A stretch of DNA of 64,000 bases, from positions 20,484,672 through 20,548,671 of the forward strand of contig OY726572.1 of NCBI GenBank assembly GCA_963383645.1, given 5' to 3'. The position numbers and the translations under genes were made by a program. Position 1 is the stretch's first letter, and every line of letters begins with the position of its first letter. Under the pieces are notes generated by a model. That model was given only the letters and a program-made list of their open reading frames with translations. It was not told where the DNA came from and did not search any database. The DNA comes from Muscardinus avellanarius. Taxonomy: Eukaryota; Chordata; Mammalia; Rodentia; Gliridae. Shown here in pieces: positions 1-37,715 of this stretch.

Positions 1-371
1 CTCAACAATTTAGCAAGACCCTCTTTTAAATAAAAGTCTAACTAAATGACTTAGGGTGTAGCTCAGAGGTAGAATGTCCCAGGGGTCAATCCCCAACACC
101 TACCCTTCGAAATGAAATTATGACAGCTTTGCTCAGATTTGCATGCTTAGTGAATATCCAGAACCAAACAAACAAGTTTAAAAAGTATACATTTTCTTTT
201 TCTTTCTTTGATGGTGCTAGGAATCAAACTTGGGACCTTGCACGTATTAAGCATGTGCTCTATCACGGAGTTATATTCCCAGTCCAAATAGAAGCATTTT
301 TACTTTAGTAAATTTTATTATAGTAAACACAAAGCCACAATTACAATTTACTTTTTTTTTCTATGTTACAG
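1..371 (+). other. End of RAB10 intron 1 with two SINE pieces
   Basis: Intron sequence before exon 2. It holds a + strand B1-dID right part at 1-100, cut by the window edge, with the ID box GTGTAGCTCAGAGGTAGAATG. A minus-strand ID-like monomer with its T-tail lies at 191-286. Confidence 0.7.
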
Positions 372-25108
<24,737 letters not shown>

Positions 25109-27455
25109 GCGCTCCTGCCCGCGCCGTCCACCACCCGTTCCTCTTCTTGCTGCAAAATAAACCACTCTGTCCATTTTTAACTCTAAATAGATATTTTGTT
25201 CTCATCTTAACTCTCCAATCCACTTATTTTATTTGTTCTTTCATCTGTGACTGCTTGCTGACTTTATTATAATTTTCTTCAAACAAAAAAATGTATAGAA
25301 AAATCATGTCTGTGACTTCATTTTTCAATGTCCTTGCTCAGCTCACCACTGCATTTCAGTTGTATTATAGTCTAGTTCTCAACATTAAAACCTATAGCAA
25401 TCATTTCAACTCTATTCTGCAAATTGTATAAGAATAAAAGTTAGAATTAACAATTTTATTTTGTACAACAGTGGAATTTTCTGTCATGGATAATGTGCTT
25501 GAGTCCCTATAACCTATAGACATGTGATAGCAAAAGAAACGAAAGCCAGGAAAGCACTCATTTCGCCTTGAATGTGTAAATGGGGTTAACTTTGTCCTGT
25601 GCCTTATGTGGAAAGGAACTCCTTTGGTTTCCCTTTTTGTTTGGTGGAAGCATGTGCAGGAGACATATCATCCCACAGCCCATTAAGATGTTTGTGGTTT
25701 GCTCGGCCGTGCTGTCTCAGTAGTCAGTTGAGGACAAAGGGTAGTGCAGAATGATGCTTTGGTTTGCTGAGTCTCACTCCAGTGGCCTTGATGTCGAAGC
25801 CTATTCCTGCCGCCAGTTCTCCTCGGCCACTTCTTCCTCGCGTCTCTTCCTGCATGCTGCTTTATTTGCTTCTCCCCACCGCCTCATGGTATGAGTTATT
25901 TAAAATGGGGGGGCGAGCTAGTAGGTTTGTTGAGTTTAACATAAAGCACTGATTTAATTTGCTAAGTAAACTGAAAGATAACTTCTAACTGCCTACTGTC
26001 AGAGGCCAGCTGACCGCGTCTTCTGTGCGCTCTCCCGCAGGCCTCTCCCGTCCCTCGTCGGCCTTTTACTTCTGTGTCCCTCTCCTTCCCTTCGTTCTCT
26101 TCCTGTCTGTTCATTGTGTTTCTGAAATGGAAGAGTTAACTGCATGCACTAGTGTTTGGAGGGTGTCGTGGTTTGTCTTTCTAATTAGGTATATATCCTA
26201 TTCACTTTCCTAGAATAAGTCTCTTCACCTAAATTTGAGTAGTCTCCATTTTGGCAACTCCTCTGGTGGTTTGGTAGCCCAGTAAAGATTGTTTAAAAGA
26301 AAATAAAAGGGCAGGAAGGAGGAGTGGGTTTTATTAACGTTTGCCAAATATACTGAGATTTGGCCTCTGAAGAACACTTTTTCAGTGTTAAGTTGTCTTT
26401 AAGATTTAGAACTTCTTTAGGATATTATTAATTTTAAGTCCTATCTTCATATCCTCTTCGAAAATTTGTATTACCATGGATTTAGACAAAGGACAAAGGC
26501 TTCTCCTGTAAAGCTGGGATCTCGAGCTGTTCCTCGCCCCGTCCTTCCTTCTCTTCATCTTCCTGGTTTTGCCTCATCGCTTACATTAGGGTAGGGTAGG
26601 TTAAGTTTGCTATGCTGCTAGCATCCTAAGATGATACCTTTGTTGGAATAATTGTGAATAGCATGATTCATTTCGAGCAGAGGCTGAGTTTAGGACAGCA
26701 GCTTCCGTTGAAAAGTCTTTCTGTGCTGGGACACGCATTTTAATGACCTCTTGGCTCACATAACAACATAGGGACATATCTGCTATGAAAATCCATGAAT
26801 TTTTCAGATAGTGTCCTGAAAACAATTTTATATGCCTCACTGGTTGGTGTTCTTAGATTTTACCCTCACTTGACTTTATCATTGTTTACTAGTAAAAAGC
26901 AGCATTGCCAAATAATCCCTCATTTTCCACTAAAAAAATAATGATGTTACAGCGTTCTGAAAAGTTTTAGGTTATACCTACTGTTGTTAATGTATTCGTT
27001 GCTTTCCTTTCTCTGAAATGTGGCAGTAGTTTTTTTTTGTTTTGTTTTTTTGTTTTGTTTACTTTTAACCCTCTTTAATCCTTACTCAATTCAGTGACTT
27101 AAGGTTTGAGAGCTAAACACTGGGATTTTGGGTAACAGACTGACAATTTTATTGTTCGCATAATTTGGCATTGTACATAGAAAGGTTATGGCTACCTTTT
27201 GTTAAATCTGCACTTTCTAAATATCAAAAAAGGGAAATGGAGTATAAACCAGTTTTTGTATAATCTGTTTGAAACATGAGTTTTATTTGCTTAATATCAG
27301 GGCTTTGCCCCTTTTCTCTAAGTCTCTTGGGATCCTGTGTAGAAGCTGTTCTCATTAAACACCAAAACAGTTAAGTCCATTCTCTGGTACTAGCTATGAA
27401 TTTGGTTTCATATTCTACTTAACAATTTAAATAAACTGAAATATTTCTAGATGGT
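25109..27455 (+). other. RAB10: RAB10 3' UTR
   Basis: Non-coding sequence after the stop. It is almost free of SINEs, unlike everything around it, which suggests it is retained as transcribed and selected sequence. Candidate poly(A) signals AATAAA lie at 25156-25161, 25433-25438, 26302-26307 and 27430-27435. The last, about 2.3 kb after the stop, is the best distal end because repeats resume soon after (27668). The exact cleavage site is inferred. Confidence 0.75.
27430..27435 (+). promoter_or_regulatory. Probable distal poly(A) signal of RAB10
   Basis: AATAAA in an A/T-rich context, about 2.3 kb after the RAB10 stop and upstream of a T/G-rich stretch. Nearer AATAAA copies at 25156, 25433 and 26302 could give shorter 3' ends. 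Confidence 0.55.
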
Positions 27456-27667
27456 CTACTTCTGTTCATATAAAAACAAAACTTGATTTCCAACTGTGTG
27501 GTTTTCATTCATTTATGGAATTGGAGGATTTCTGCTGAAGACAGTGCAAATTAGCAGATAATATTGAGTGGCAAAATGAAGGGAAGTAATTTTCCCAGTC
27601 CACAGAAAACAGGGAAGGCAGTTGCAAGAACTGTCTTTGATAAGAAACTGTATTTAAAAGTAGAAGA

Positions 27668-27872
27668 GCTAGGTGTGCTGGCACAGGCCTGTCCCAGTAC
27701 TTGGGAGGTCGAGGCAGGAGGATCGCAGGTTCAAGGACAGCCTCAGTAACTTATCAAGCCTCTCAGCAACCTAGTGAGAACCTGTTCCAAAAAAAATATT
27801 AAAGGGCTAGAGGTGTAGCTCAAGAGGTAGAATGCCTCTGGGTTCAATCTCTAGTACCAAAATGAAGGGGGA
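27668..27872 (+). repeat. B1-dID SINE
   Basis: First repeat after the RAB10 3' UTR. A plus dimer with GGAGGTCGAGGCAGGAGGAT and GTGTAGCTCAAGAGGTAGAA. Confidence 0.82.
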
Positions 27873-27899
27873 AAAAACCCCATCTAGGACACTTAAAAC

Positions 27900-28905
27900 C
27901 TAATAATCATCTGGTATAAAACAGCACCTGCTATAGTCCTGTCTCCTCCAGCTGACATTAGTTGACTGCGCTTCTGACCAACTGCAAGTAAATGGGTTGC
28001 CGGTCAGGGCTCCAGGCAGGCTCCCAGGACTGCAGGCGGAGGCACGTCCTCAACTTAGCTGTGGTTGTCCTCTTATCTGAAACACGTGTCCTGTTTGGTC
28101 AACCACAGCAACCGCTATATATATACTATACATATACATGTATATATAGTATTGCAAAAGAAATGTTTACTTGTGTGTTAAGGCCCTACTAATTAGTAAA
28201 CGTATTAGTAATATTTGCTGGGAGGATGCATACAGGCTTTCTCATGAACTGTTTATAAGAACCGCCTGGTTTGTCTTCGGTGCTGTCCCACCCAACCTTC
28301 ACCAAGAATCTTGCTCATCCAGGGTGAGGCCTATGATTCTGCCTTTGAGATTGATTTAGGGACACAGGGTGTCCTTAAGTTTCTGGTCTGGCTTAGAAAG
28401 CAAAGTAATTAAGCCAGCTGGGCATATGGGGTCCAGTTTTACCTGCTGGCTTAATGGGAGAACAGGTTCTATTGGGGAGAGTAGCTGGGTTGCCTTTTTG
28501 AGGGAAAAAGTACATGGATTAATTGACCCTTCCGTGAGCAGACTGCAGGGCAGAGGGGGCATGGTACGCAGAGACCACGGACGCTTTGCGGGAATGCAGA
28601 AGTGCGTGTGGACAGTGGCGGGCCGTGGGGACGCTCGCTCCTGAGTGGTGAGAAGTGAGGGGAGCAGGTGGTTGAAAGAGAAACTGAAGGGGCGGGGCCC
28701 CAGATCACAGGGTGGAGAGGAAGCTGGCTAAGATGCCTCTGGGGAAAACACAGTCTTGGCTAGTGAAAGGGAAGGTGTATCTTAGGATCCCTCTTGGGGC
28801 TTGAATCCTCAGTACCTCAGCACCTGTTACTGTATTAACATTTCGTTCTAGTTCAAGCCATTTTTTGGCAGAAAGTAGTAAGGCTGTGATACAGTTCTCT
28901 TACTT
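27900..28905. other. Unique intergenic sequence
   Basis: About 1 kb without SINEs, partly G-rich (28540-28720). Short open frames exist on both strands with no recognisable family. A palindromic TATATA-rich stretch lies at 28115-28150. Confidence 0.45.
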
Positions 28906-28913
28906 GGCTTGTA

Positions 28914-29092
28914 TGTGTGTGTGTGGGAGTGGTACTGGGGATTGAACCAGAGCATTCTACCTTTGAGCTACACCCCTAGCCCAATTTTATTTATTTGCTA
29001 GGTTGCTGAGGTTGTCCTTGAACCTGCAATCCTACTGTCTCAGCCTCCCAAGTACAGGGGTTACGGGCATGTGCCGCCACCCCCGCTTCTTA
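28914..29092 (-). repeat. B1-dID SINE
   Basis: Minus dimer with a short (TG)n at its tail (28912-28923). The linker and B1 half are shortened. Confidence 0.77.
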
Positions 29093-29317
29093 TTGGCTTT
29101 TGAAGTTGTCCTTTGAGGACAACTTGTGTTGCTTCAGAATGGCCAGGACAGGAATACTAGTGAGAAGAGAACAGAATAGAGGCGGAGGAGAGAAGATATT
29201 TACATGTAGTTGAGGCTGGCCTCTTGGATGGACTTGATCATTTGAAGTAGATTAGTAAAGCATAATCTGAAATATGATCAGAGCCTAGTGGGGTGGGTAA
29301 GATTTCCAGTACAAAAT

Positions 29318-31135
29318 GAAGCTGGGCGTTGTGGCACAAACCTTTAGTCCCAATACTTGAAGGGCTGAGACTGGAGGATTGCAATTTCAAGGGCAGCTTC
29401 AGCAACCCAGCAAGACTCCATTTTGGACGAAAAAACACTGGGGAAGCTGGGCGTGGTGGCACACACTTGTAATCCCAGCATTCGGGAGGCTGAGACTGGA
29501 GGATCGTGGTTCGCGGACAGCCTCAGCAACTTAGGCCTTCTGCAACTTAATGAGACCCTGTCTCAAAGAATAAAAAATAGGGCAGGGGTGTAGCTCAGAG
29601 GTCAAACACCCCTGAGTTCCATCCCCCCCAAAAAAAAAATAAAAGAAGGCTGAGACAAAAGGATCGCAGTTTGCGGCCAACCTCAGCTACTTAGGCCCTC
29701 TGCAATTCAGTGAGACCCGGTTTCAAAATAAAGACTAAAAAATAGGGCAGGGGTGTAGCTCAGAGGTCAAATACTCCTGGGTTCCATCCCCAGACCCTCA
29801 AAAAAAAAAACCAAAAAACTGGGGAGGCCAGGCATGGTGGTGCACACTTAATCCAAGTACTCTGGAGGCTGAAACAAGAATTGCAGGTTTGAGGTCTGCC
29901 TCAGCAAGTAGTGAGGCACTCATTAGCCTAGTGACACCCTGTTTCAAAATTTAAAAGTAGGGCTGGGGGTGTAGCTCAGAGGTTGAAAGCCTTTGGGTTC
30001 AATGCCTAATACTGTACAAACACACACATACACACACACACACGAGCTGGGGGAAAACAGGAAGATCACAGGTTCGCCATCCTCAGCCACGTAAGCCCTC
30101 TCTAACTTAGAACCTGTTTCAAAATAAAAAATAAAGGCCAGGCATGGTGGTGCACGCTTGTAATCACAAAACTTGGGGGCTAAGACGGGATTGCGCAGGT
30201 TCAAAGCCAGCCTCAGCTACTTAGTGAGACCCTGTTTCCAAATAAAATATGTCTGGGAGTGTAGCCCGGAGGTAGAAAGCTCCTGGGTTCCATCCCCAGG
30301 ACCACCATAAAAAAGGGGGGCTGGGGAGTGGGCGTGGTGGTATACACCTGTAATGCCAGTACTTGGGAGGTTGAGACAGGAGGACTGCAGGTTCGGGACC
30401 TGCCACAGCAATTTAGTGAGACCTTGTTTAAAAATAAAATAGAGCCGGGCGTGGTGGCGCACGCTTGTAATCCCAGCGCTTGGGAGGCTGAGACAGGAGG
30501 ATCGCACAGGTTTGAAGCCAGCCTCAGCTACTTAGTGAGGCTCTCAGCAACCTAGTGAGACCCTGTTTCCAAATAAAATATAAAAAATAGGTCTGGGAGT
30601 ATAGCCCAGAGGTAGAAAGCTTCTGGGTTCTACCACCAGTACCACACACAGACACACAAATAAAAATCCGGGCATGGTAGCGCATGTTTGTAATCTCAAT
30701 ACTTGGGAGGCTGAGACAGGAGGATCGCACAGGTTTGAAGCCAGCCTCAGCTACTGAGTGAGGCTCTCAGCAACTTAGTGAGACCCTGTTTCCAAATAAA
30801 ATATAAAGTAGGTTGGGAGTGTAGTCCGGAGGTAGAGGCCCTGGGTTCCATCCCCGGAACCAAAAAATAGAATAGAGCTGGGTGTGGTGGTGTCTACTTG
30901 TAATCCCAGTTCTTGGGAGGCTGAGACAGGAGGATTACAGGTTCACGGCCAGCCTCAGCTACTTAGCGAGGGCCTTCACAACTTAGACCCTGTTTCAAAA
31001 ATAAAAATAGTGCCGGGGGTATAACTCAGGGGTAGAATGCCCCTGGACTCAATTCCCAGTACTACAAATAATAAAATAGGGCTGGGGTCTAACTCAGGAT
31101 TGGAATATTCCTGGGTTCAATTCCAGCACAAAAAA
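29318..31135 (+). repeat. Head-to-tail cluster of about eleven plus-strand SINEs
   Basis: Approximate pieces: 29318-29430, 29446-29625, 29640-29800, 29826-30040 (ends in (CA)n), 30042-30140, 30141-30312, 30325-30440, 30442-30648, 30665-30865, 30878-31070 and 31075-31130. All are on the same strand, some as B1 halves or ID ends only. Almost no unique DNA separates them. Confidence 0.8.
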
Positions 31136-31139
31136 AGGG

Positions 31140-31638
31140 CAATGTCTTCCTGTTGCATTAAAGACCATAAAAATTACTAGGAAAAAAAACCTCTAGCACA
31201 AAACTCAGAAACTTACCACTCAGGGTCATTGAAGTACAAAGTGAAACAGCCTCCCAGATTTATCAAACACGTTTGTTCATGTCATATATCGGATGCCAGA
31301 GAAATTGCTGAAGTAGTGAGGTCGGTTTGTAAGTTGGTGGTGATCTGACTTGTTATAGACAGAATTTATTGCTTCTTAAAGGGTGACTGACATTCTCATT
31401 GGACTCCGAAATAGTCTCAGTTGGTCTTTTGGCTGGAGCCAGGGAGTGGTCAGTTTGAGAGTAAGGGCTCTACAGCTTCAAGTGCGGCATCTAAGTGAAA
31501 AAGATGGCTTCCCTGAGAGTCCAGATGTGCGGGAGGCAGAGCTGAAGTTGCTTCAAGAATGGCAAATCTCAAAGGAGGGTCTTTCCACCTGTGCCTCTTC
31601 CAAAGGGCCCGAAGTGCTTCCATTAAAGAGTCTTAAGT
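31140..31638. other. Unique intergenic island between SINE clusters
   Basis: About 500 bp of repeat-free sequence. A plus-strand open frame of 85 codons (31383-31640) runs to the edge of the next SINE. It matches nothing I recognise. Confidence 0.4.
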
Positions 31639-31639
31639 A

Positions 31640-32072
31640 AAGCAGGGGGTTGTGGCGCACGCTTGGAATCCCAGCATTCTGGAGGCTGAGACCGGAAGAT
31701 CGCGGTTCCGGGACAGCCTCAGCTACTTAGTGAGGCCCTCTGCAACTCAGTGAGACCTTGTTTCAAAATAAAGAATAAGCTGGGCGTGGTGGCGCACGTT
31801 TGTAATCCCAGCACTTGGGAGGCTGAGACAGGAGGAACACACAGGTTCGAAGCCAGCCTCAGCTATTTAGTGAGGCTCTCAGCAACTTAGTGAGACCCTG
31901 TTTCCAAGTAAAGTATAAAATAGGTCTGGGAGTGTAGCCTGGAGGTGGAAAGCCCCTGGGTTCCACCTCTAGTAACACCAAAAAAAAAAAAAAAAAGAAG
32001 AATAAAAAATAGGGCTGGGGGTGTAGCTCGGAGGCAGAATGCCCCTGGGTCCATCCCCAGGACCTATAAAAT
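31640..32072 (+). repeat. B1-dID SINE interrupted in its linker by a second SINE
   Basis: B1 half at 31640-31775 stops in the linker (AAAATAAAGAATAA). A complete SINE with A-tail follows at 31783-31997, and the outer copy then resumes with AGAATAAAAAATAGGG and its ID half to 32072. Confidence 0.84.
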
Positions 32073-32712
32073 AGTCTTAAGTATCCATTACAGATCAGTC
32101 ACTGTGGGCCTCAAGATTTGCATTAAGGCGGACTTGCATTAAGCTTGGAGCTGCTGCGAGCCCTGCAGGTGATCTCGCTCAAGGCAAGGGTTAGGGAGGA
32201 AGCTTAAGTCGTTGAGAGCCTGTCTGCTCTGCCCCCACAGTTACACGGGAGAAAGGACTGCACACTCACCTCACTGCAGCCAAACCCTACTTTTCCTCCT
32301 AAAAGGTTGTTAAAGGGTGAGCAAGGAAGTAAATATTGGATGATAACTTAAGGACTGCATTTCCACGATAGGGATCACTGTTTGAGGTTAAGCTCTAAAT
32401 AGCTCTCATGCGGGTAGTTACATGCATCTTCTCGTTTCCATCCTGCTTCCATACAGGCCCTCGGGTGTTCCCTGACGTGCCACTGCTGGACCCTGGTGCA
32501 TGTCTGCGCCCGCAGGGAACGGCCTCCGCCAGGCCTCGGCTCTGACCAGTGCTGCGCCTGTCCACCCCGCGATCCCTGGGTCTCAAAACACACAGCAAGG
32601 TCTCCACTGTCCCTTGACAGTCCACCATGATCAGTTTTTGTTCTCAGCTGTAAATGGTAAAAGTCAACTTTGGCTAATTGAAGCAGTAGAGAACTTTTTC
32701 TCACACCTTTTC

Positions 32713-33575
32713 TTTGGTACTGAGAATTGAGCAAGGGACATTCTACCTCTGAGTTACACTCCCAGCCCCATTTTAAAATTCTATTTATTTACTTATTTTG
32801 CAGAACTGGGGATTGAACCCAGGAACAATCTACCTTCAAGCTATACCCCAGCCCTATTTCAACTTGGAAACAAGATCTTCCTCCTTTGATGAAAGTATCA
32901 CTATTTGCTGAGGCTGTCCTCAAACCTGTGAGCTTCCTGTCTCAGCCTCCCAAATATTGGGATTACAAGCGTGCATCACCATGTCCGGCTATTTTCTTTT
33001 CTTTTCTTTCTTTCTTTTTTTTTTTTTGGTGGTACTAGGGGTGGAACCCAGAGGGTTTCTACCTCCGGGCTATATTCCCAGACCTATTTTATATTTTATT
33101 AGAAACAGGGTCTCACTAAGTTGCTGAGAGCCTCACTAAGTAGCTGAGGCTGGCTTCGAACCTGTGCGATCCTCCTGTCTCAGCCTCCCAAGCTCGGGGA
33201 TTACAAGTATGCGCCACCACGCCCGGCCATGTCCGGCTATTTTCTATTGAAGCAAGATCTCACTAAGTTTCAGAGGGGCGGAGAGCAATGTGTTGGCAAC
33301 CAAAGTAAAAAGCAGATGGACGATTAGGTTCTGTGTTTGTTTTTTTTTGTTGTTGTTTTGTTTTTTGCGGGTCTGGGGATGGAACCCAGGGGCATTCTAC
33401 CTCCAAGCTACACCCCCAGCCCTATTTTTTATTATTTATTTTGAGACAGGGTCTCACTAAGTTGCAGAGGGCCTCACTAAGTAGCTGAGGCTGTCTGCAA
33501 AGCACGATCCTCTAGTCACAGTCTCACGAATGGAATGCTGGGATTACAAGCGTGCGCCACCACGCCCGGGCCCGG

Positions 33576-33617
<42 letters not shown>
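32713..33617 (-). repeat. Minus-strand SINE cluster and (TG)n
   Basis: ID part at 32713-32768. Dimers lie at 32795-32993, 33003-33238 (with a CTTT-rich tail) and 33350-33573. (TG)n at 33577-33617 follows the B1 end of the last copy. Confidence 0.8.
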
Positions 33618-33621
<4 letters not shown>

Positions 33622-33724
33622 TGAACTTGCAGATGTTCTACCTCCAATCCATCTTCTACCTTCTTCGCCATGCCCACCCCCGTCTTCTTTTTTTTTTTTC
33701 TTTCTTTCTTTCTAGATGGAGTTG

Positions 33725-34226
33725 GGCCTGGGTGTGGTGACATTTGTAATCCCAGCATTCGGGAGGCTGAGACCAGAGGATCGTAGGTTTGTGGCCAGCC
33801 TCAGCTACTTAGTGAGATTCGCTGCAACTTAGTGAGACCCTGTTTCAAAATAAAGAGTAAGCCGGGCGTAGTGGCGCATGTTTGTACTCCCAACATTTGG
33901 GAGGCTGAGACAGGAAGATTGTGAAGGTTCGAAGCCAGCCTCAGCTACTTAGTGAGGCCCTTTGCAACTCAGTGAGACCCTGTTTCAAAATAAAGAATAA
34001 AAAATAGGGCTGGGGTGTAGCTTGGAGGTAGAATGCCCCTAGGTTCAGTCCCTAGTATAGAATAAAAAAAAAAAAAAAGTAGACTAGAGCTGGGCATGGT
34101 GGCACACACTTGTAATCCCATCATTTGGGAGGCTGAGACAGGAGGATCGTGATTCACAGCAATTCGTGGACAGCCTCAGCTACTTAGTGAGGTCCTCTGC
34201 AACTTAGTGGGACTCTTCCTTCCTTC

Positions 34227-34277
<51 letters not shown>

Positions 34278-34800
34278 TTTGTGGTACTGGGAGTGGAACC
34301 CATGGGCTTTTCTACGTCCAGGCTATACTCTCAGACCTATTTTCTACTTTATTTGGAAACAGGTTCTCACTAAGTTGCTGAGAGCCTCATTAAGTATCTG
34401 AGGCTGGCTCCGAACTTGTGCGATCCTCCTGTCTCAGCCTCCCAATAGCTGGGATTACAAACGTGCGCCATCACGCCAGGCCGAGAGCCTGTTTCAAAAT
34501 AAAGAATAAACTGGGTGTGGTGGCGCACACTTGTAATCCCAGCAGTTGGGAGGCTGAGACAGGAGGATTGCAGTTCTTGGCCAGCCTCAGCTACTTAATG
34601 AGACCCTTTGCAACTCAGTAAGACCCTGTTTCGAAATAAAGAATAAAACATAGGGCTGGGAGTGTAACAGCTCAGAGGTAGAATACCCTGGGTTCTATCC
34701 CCAGTACCAAAAATAAAGAAAGAAAGAATAAAAAATAGGACTGGGGTATAGCTCGGAGTAGAATGCCCCTGGGTCCCATCCTCAGTACTGCAAAAAAAAA
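33725..34800 (+). repeat. Nested SINE complex
   Basis: Plus B1 half at 33725-33860, whose linker is met by a full dimer at 33861-34065. A further B1 half lies at 34085-34208. Within it sits a minus dimer at 34281-34482 with a (TTTC)n tail at 34209-34280. The outer linker resumes at 34483-34510, then a full dimer at 34511-34710, then an ID end with its linker at 34718-34792. Confidence 0.78.
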
Positions 34801-35221
34801 AAAAAAAAAAAAAGTGGACTGAGTTTTTTTTCCAAGACTCAGTCTAATGGAAATAATTCTTCAATTCTGAGGTTCCCTTTGCTGGATTAACCAAAACTCA
34901 TAATATTCCAACTCTGTTGGCAGATAGGGGTCACTACAGGGAAAAATTATAAATTAAGCACAGAGCCGCTCCGCCTCCTTGTGGCCGTTCTTGGTAGCTG
35001 CAGTTTTCAGCGTACCTTGAGACCCTGCAAAGGAACCCATGGAGAATTTAGGATGAACACAGCCACAGGAAATTCAATCGTCTTTCCCAACCTCCACTAA
35101 AACAACAGGAGAAGAAATTTTAAAGTGTAAGTCTATAAAAGCCATAATAAATAAATAAAAGGAGAAGGTGTAGTTACTTGCAGGTGAGAATTAAAATTTT
35201 TATTTATGCAAAAATTGAACA

Positions 35222-35852
35222 ACTAGGTGTGGTGGTGCACACCTGTAATGCCAGAACTTGGGAGGCTGAGATGGGAGGTTTACAGGGTTTTGGCCAGCCT
35301 CAAATTAAGCAAGACCCTTGACAACTTAGTGAGATCCTATTTCAAAATAAAAGATAGAAGCCGGGTGTGGTGGCCCACGCTTGTAATCCCAGTACTTGGG
35401 AGGCTGAGTCAGGAGGATCATGGTTTGCAGATAGCCTCAGCTACTTAGTGAGGCCCTTTGGAACACAGTGAGACCCTGTTTCAAAATAAAGAATAAAGGC
35501 CAGGCGTGGTGGCGCACGCTTGTAATCCCTGCGTTTGGGAGGCTGAGACAGGAGGATCGCACAGGTTCGAAGCCAGCCTCAGCTACTTAGTGAGGCTCTC
35601 AGCAACTTAGTGAGACCCTGTTTCCAAATAAAATATAAAAAAGGTTTGGGAGTATAGCCCGGAGGTAGAAAGCCCCTGGGTTCCACCCCCAGTACCACCA
35701 AAAAAAAAAAAAAAAAAAAGAATAAAAAATAGGGCTGGGGGTGTAGCTCCGAGATAGAATGCCCCTGAGTTCCATCCCCAGACATGCAAAAAGGAAAGAA
35801 AAAGAAGGAAGGAAGGAAGGAAGGAAGGAAGGAAGGAAGGAAGGAAGGAAGA
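35222..35852 (+). repeat. Three-level nested SINE ladder and (GGAA)n
   Basis: B1 half at 35222-35360, then B1 half at 35361-35495, each broken in its A-rich linker. A complete dimer with A-tail follows at 35496-35719, then one resumed linker and ID half at 35720-35790. (GGAA)n at about 35805-35850 forms the outer tail. Confidence 0.82.
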
Positions 35853-36254
35853 GAAGGAAAACAGAAAAGTGACTGACATAGAACCTAAGGTACAAGCTAA
35901 ATGTTTTCAAAGGGAGATGCCAATAAAACTGATCAGATTTTCACTGAAGGATCCCAAGAATTAGGATTTACAGGCCCCGTGGAAGCCGGGCAGGTGGAAA
36001 AAGGCTGGACCCAGGGCTGATGGCAAAGGGTCCCTGGAGGCTTATTCTCTCCAAATGTGCGGACCAGGGTGCAGGGCTGGGGTGGCGAGTCAGCTCACAC
36101 ACGAGGAGTGGGCGCGTGGATCGTGAGAGATTGGATCCAAATTGTTGGCTGCCACGTGTACACACCGGGCAGAAGATCAGGACATCTTTTCTTATTTTTG
36201 TAGTAAGTATTGAACTTAGAACTGTCCTATCTCTAAATTACTCTACCCTATATA

Positions 36255-37715
36255 TGAGTCGGGCGTGGTTGTGAACGCTTGTAATCCATCGCACAGGTTC
36301 GAAGCCAGCCTCAGCTACTGAGTGAGGCTCTCAGCAACTTAGTGAGACCCTGTTCCCAAAGTATAAAATACGTCTGGGAGTACAGCCCGGAGGTAGAAAA
36401 GCCCCTGGGTTCCACCCCCAGTACCACACACACACACACATTCTATCTTTGAGCTACATTCCAGCGTAATCTTTTTTTTTCTCTCTTTTCTTTTTTCTTT
36501 TCTTTCTTTCTTTTTTTTTTTTTTTGTGGTACTGGGGATGGAACCCAGGAGCATTCTACCTCCAAGCTACAACCCCATGCCCTATTTTTTACTCTTTATT
36601 TTGAATCAGGGTCTCACTGAATTGCAAAGGGCCTCAGTAAGTAGTAGCTGAGGCTGTCTTTGAACCATGATCCTCCTGTCTCAACCTCCCAAGTGCTGGG
36701 ATTACAAGCGTGCACCACCACGCCCGGCTATTTTATTTTAAAACAAGGTCTCACTAAGTTGCTGACAGCCAGGCTTCTGAGGCTATCTATCCTCAAACCT
36801 GTGATCCTCCTGTCTCAGATTCCTAAGTACTGGGATTACAGAATGTGCCACCGTGCCCACCTAAAAATTTTACTTTGAAACAAGGTCTCAGTTGCTGACG
36901 CTGGCTGGCCTCAAAACTTCAATCATCGTGTCTCAGCCTCCCAAATACTGGGATGACAGGCATGTGTCACCACACCCAGTCTATGATATACTATGGTCTG
37001 GAATATCAGTACAAAACAGACTAAAATATAGTCTCAGAGTAAAAGGAACACACATACATAGCAAACCGCAATCCTCCTCTTTCAGTCTCCCAAAGGATTA
37101 CAAGCATCTGCCACCATGCCCGGCTCTATTTTTATTTTGAAATAGTGTCTTGCGTGGTTGATAAAAGTCTCACTACTTGTTGAGACTGTCCTCAAACCTG
37201 CGATCCTCCTGTCTCAGCCTCCAAAGTACTGGGATTACAAGCATGTGCCACCCCACCTGGCTCCTATAGGAGCATTCTGCCTCAAAGCTATACCCCTAGC
37301 CCATTTTATTTTGAAATAGGGTGTCTCTAAGTTGGTGAGGGTCTCACTAAGTTGTTGAGGATATAAGGAGTTTCCCCCCTCCCCCCGGTATTGGGGATGG
37401 AACCCAGGGGCATTCTACCTCCAAGCTATGCCTCCAGCCCTATTTTTTATTCTTTATTTTGAAACAGGGTCTTACTGAGTTGCAAAGGGCCTCACTAAGT
37501 AGCTGAGGCTGTTCGCAAACCACAGTCCTCCTGTCTCAGCCTCCCAAATGCTGGGATTACAAGCGTGCGCCACCATGCCCGGCTTTGATTCTTTGTTTTG
37601 AAACAGTGCGGATGGCCTCATTAAGTAGCTGAGGCTGGCCACGAACCTGTAATCCTCCTGTCTCAACCTCCCAAATACTGGAATTACAGGCGTATGCCAC
37701 CACACCTGGTTAGGA
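36255..37715 (-). repeat. SINE cluster, mostly minus strand
   Basis: One plus copy with an internal deletion of the B1 half at 36255-36440. Minus copies follow at 36520-36730, 36733-36863 (B1 half), 36866-36983 (B1 half), 37060-37130, 37131-37264, 37265-37375, 37382-37585 and 37586-37713 (B1 half). Confidence 0.76.

Noticed and set aside
50..100. tRNA gene suggested by GTGTAGCTCAGAGGTAGAATG ... GGTTCAATCCC boxes, here and at dozens of sites
   Set aside because: These are the ID-derived halves of SINEs. They lack a foldable cloverleaf, and most follow a 7SL-like half and an A-tail.
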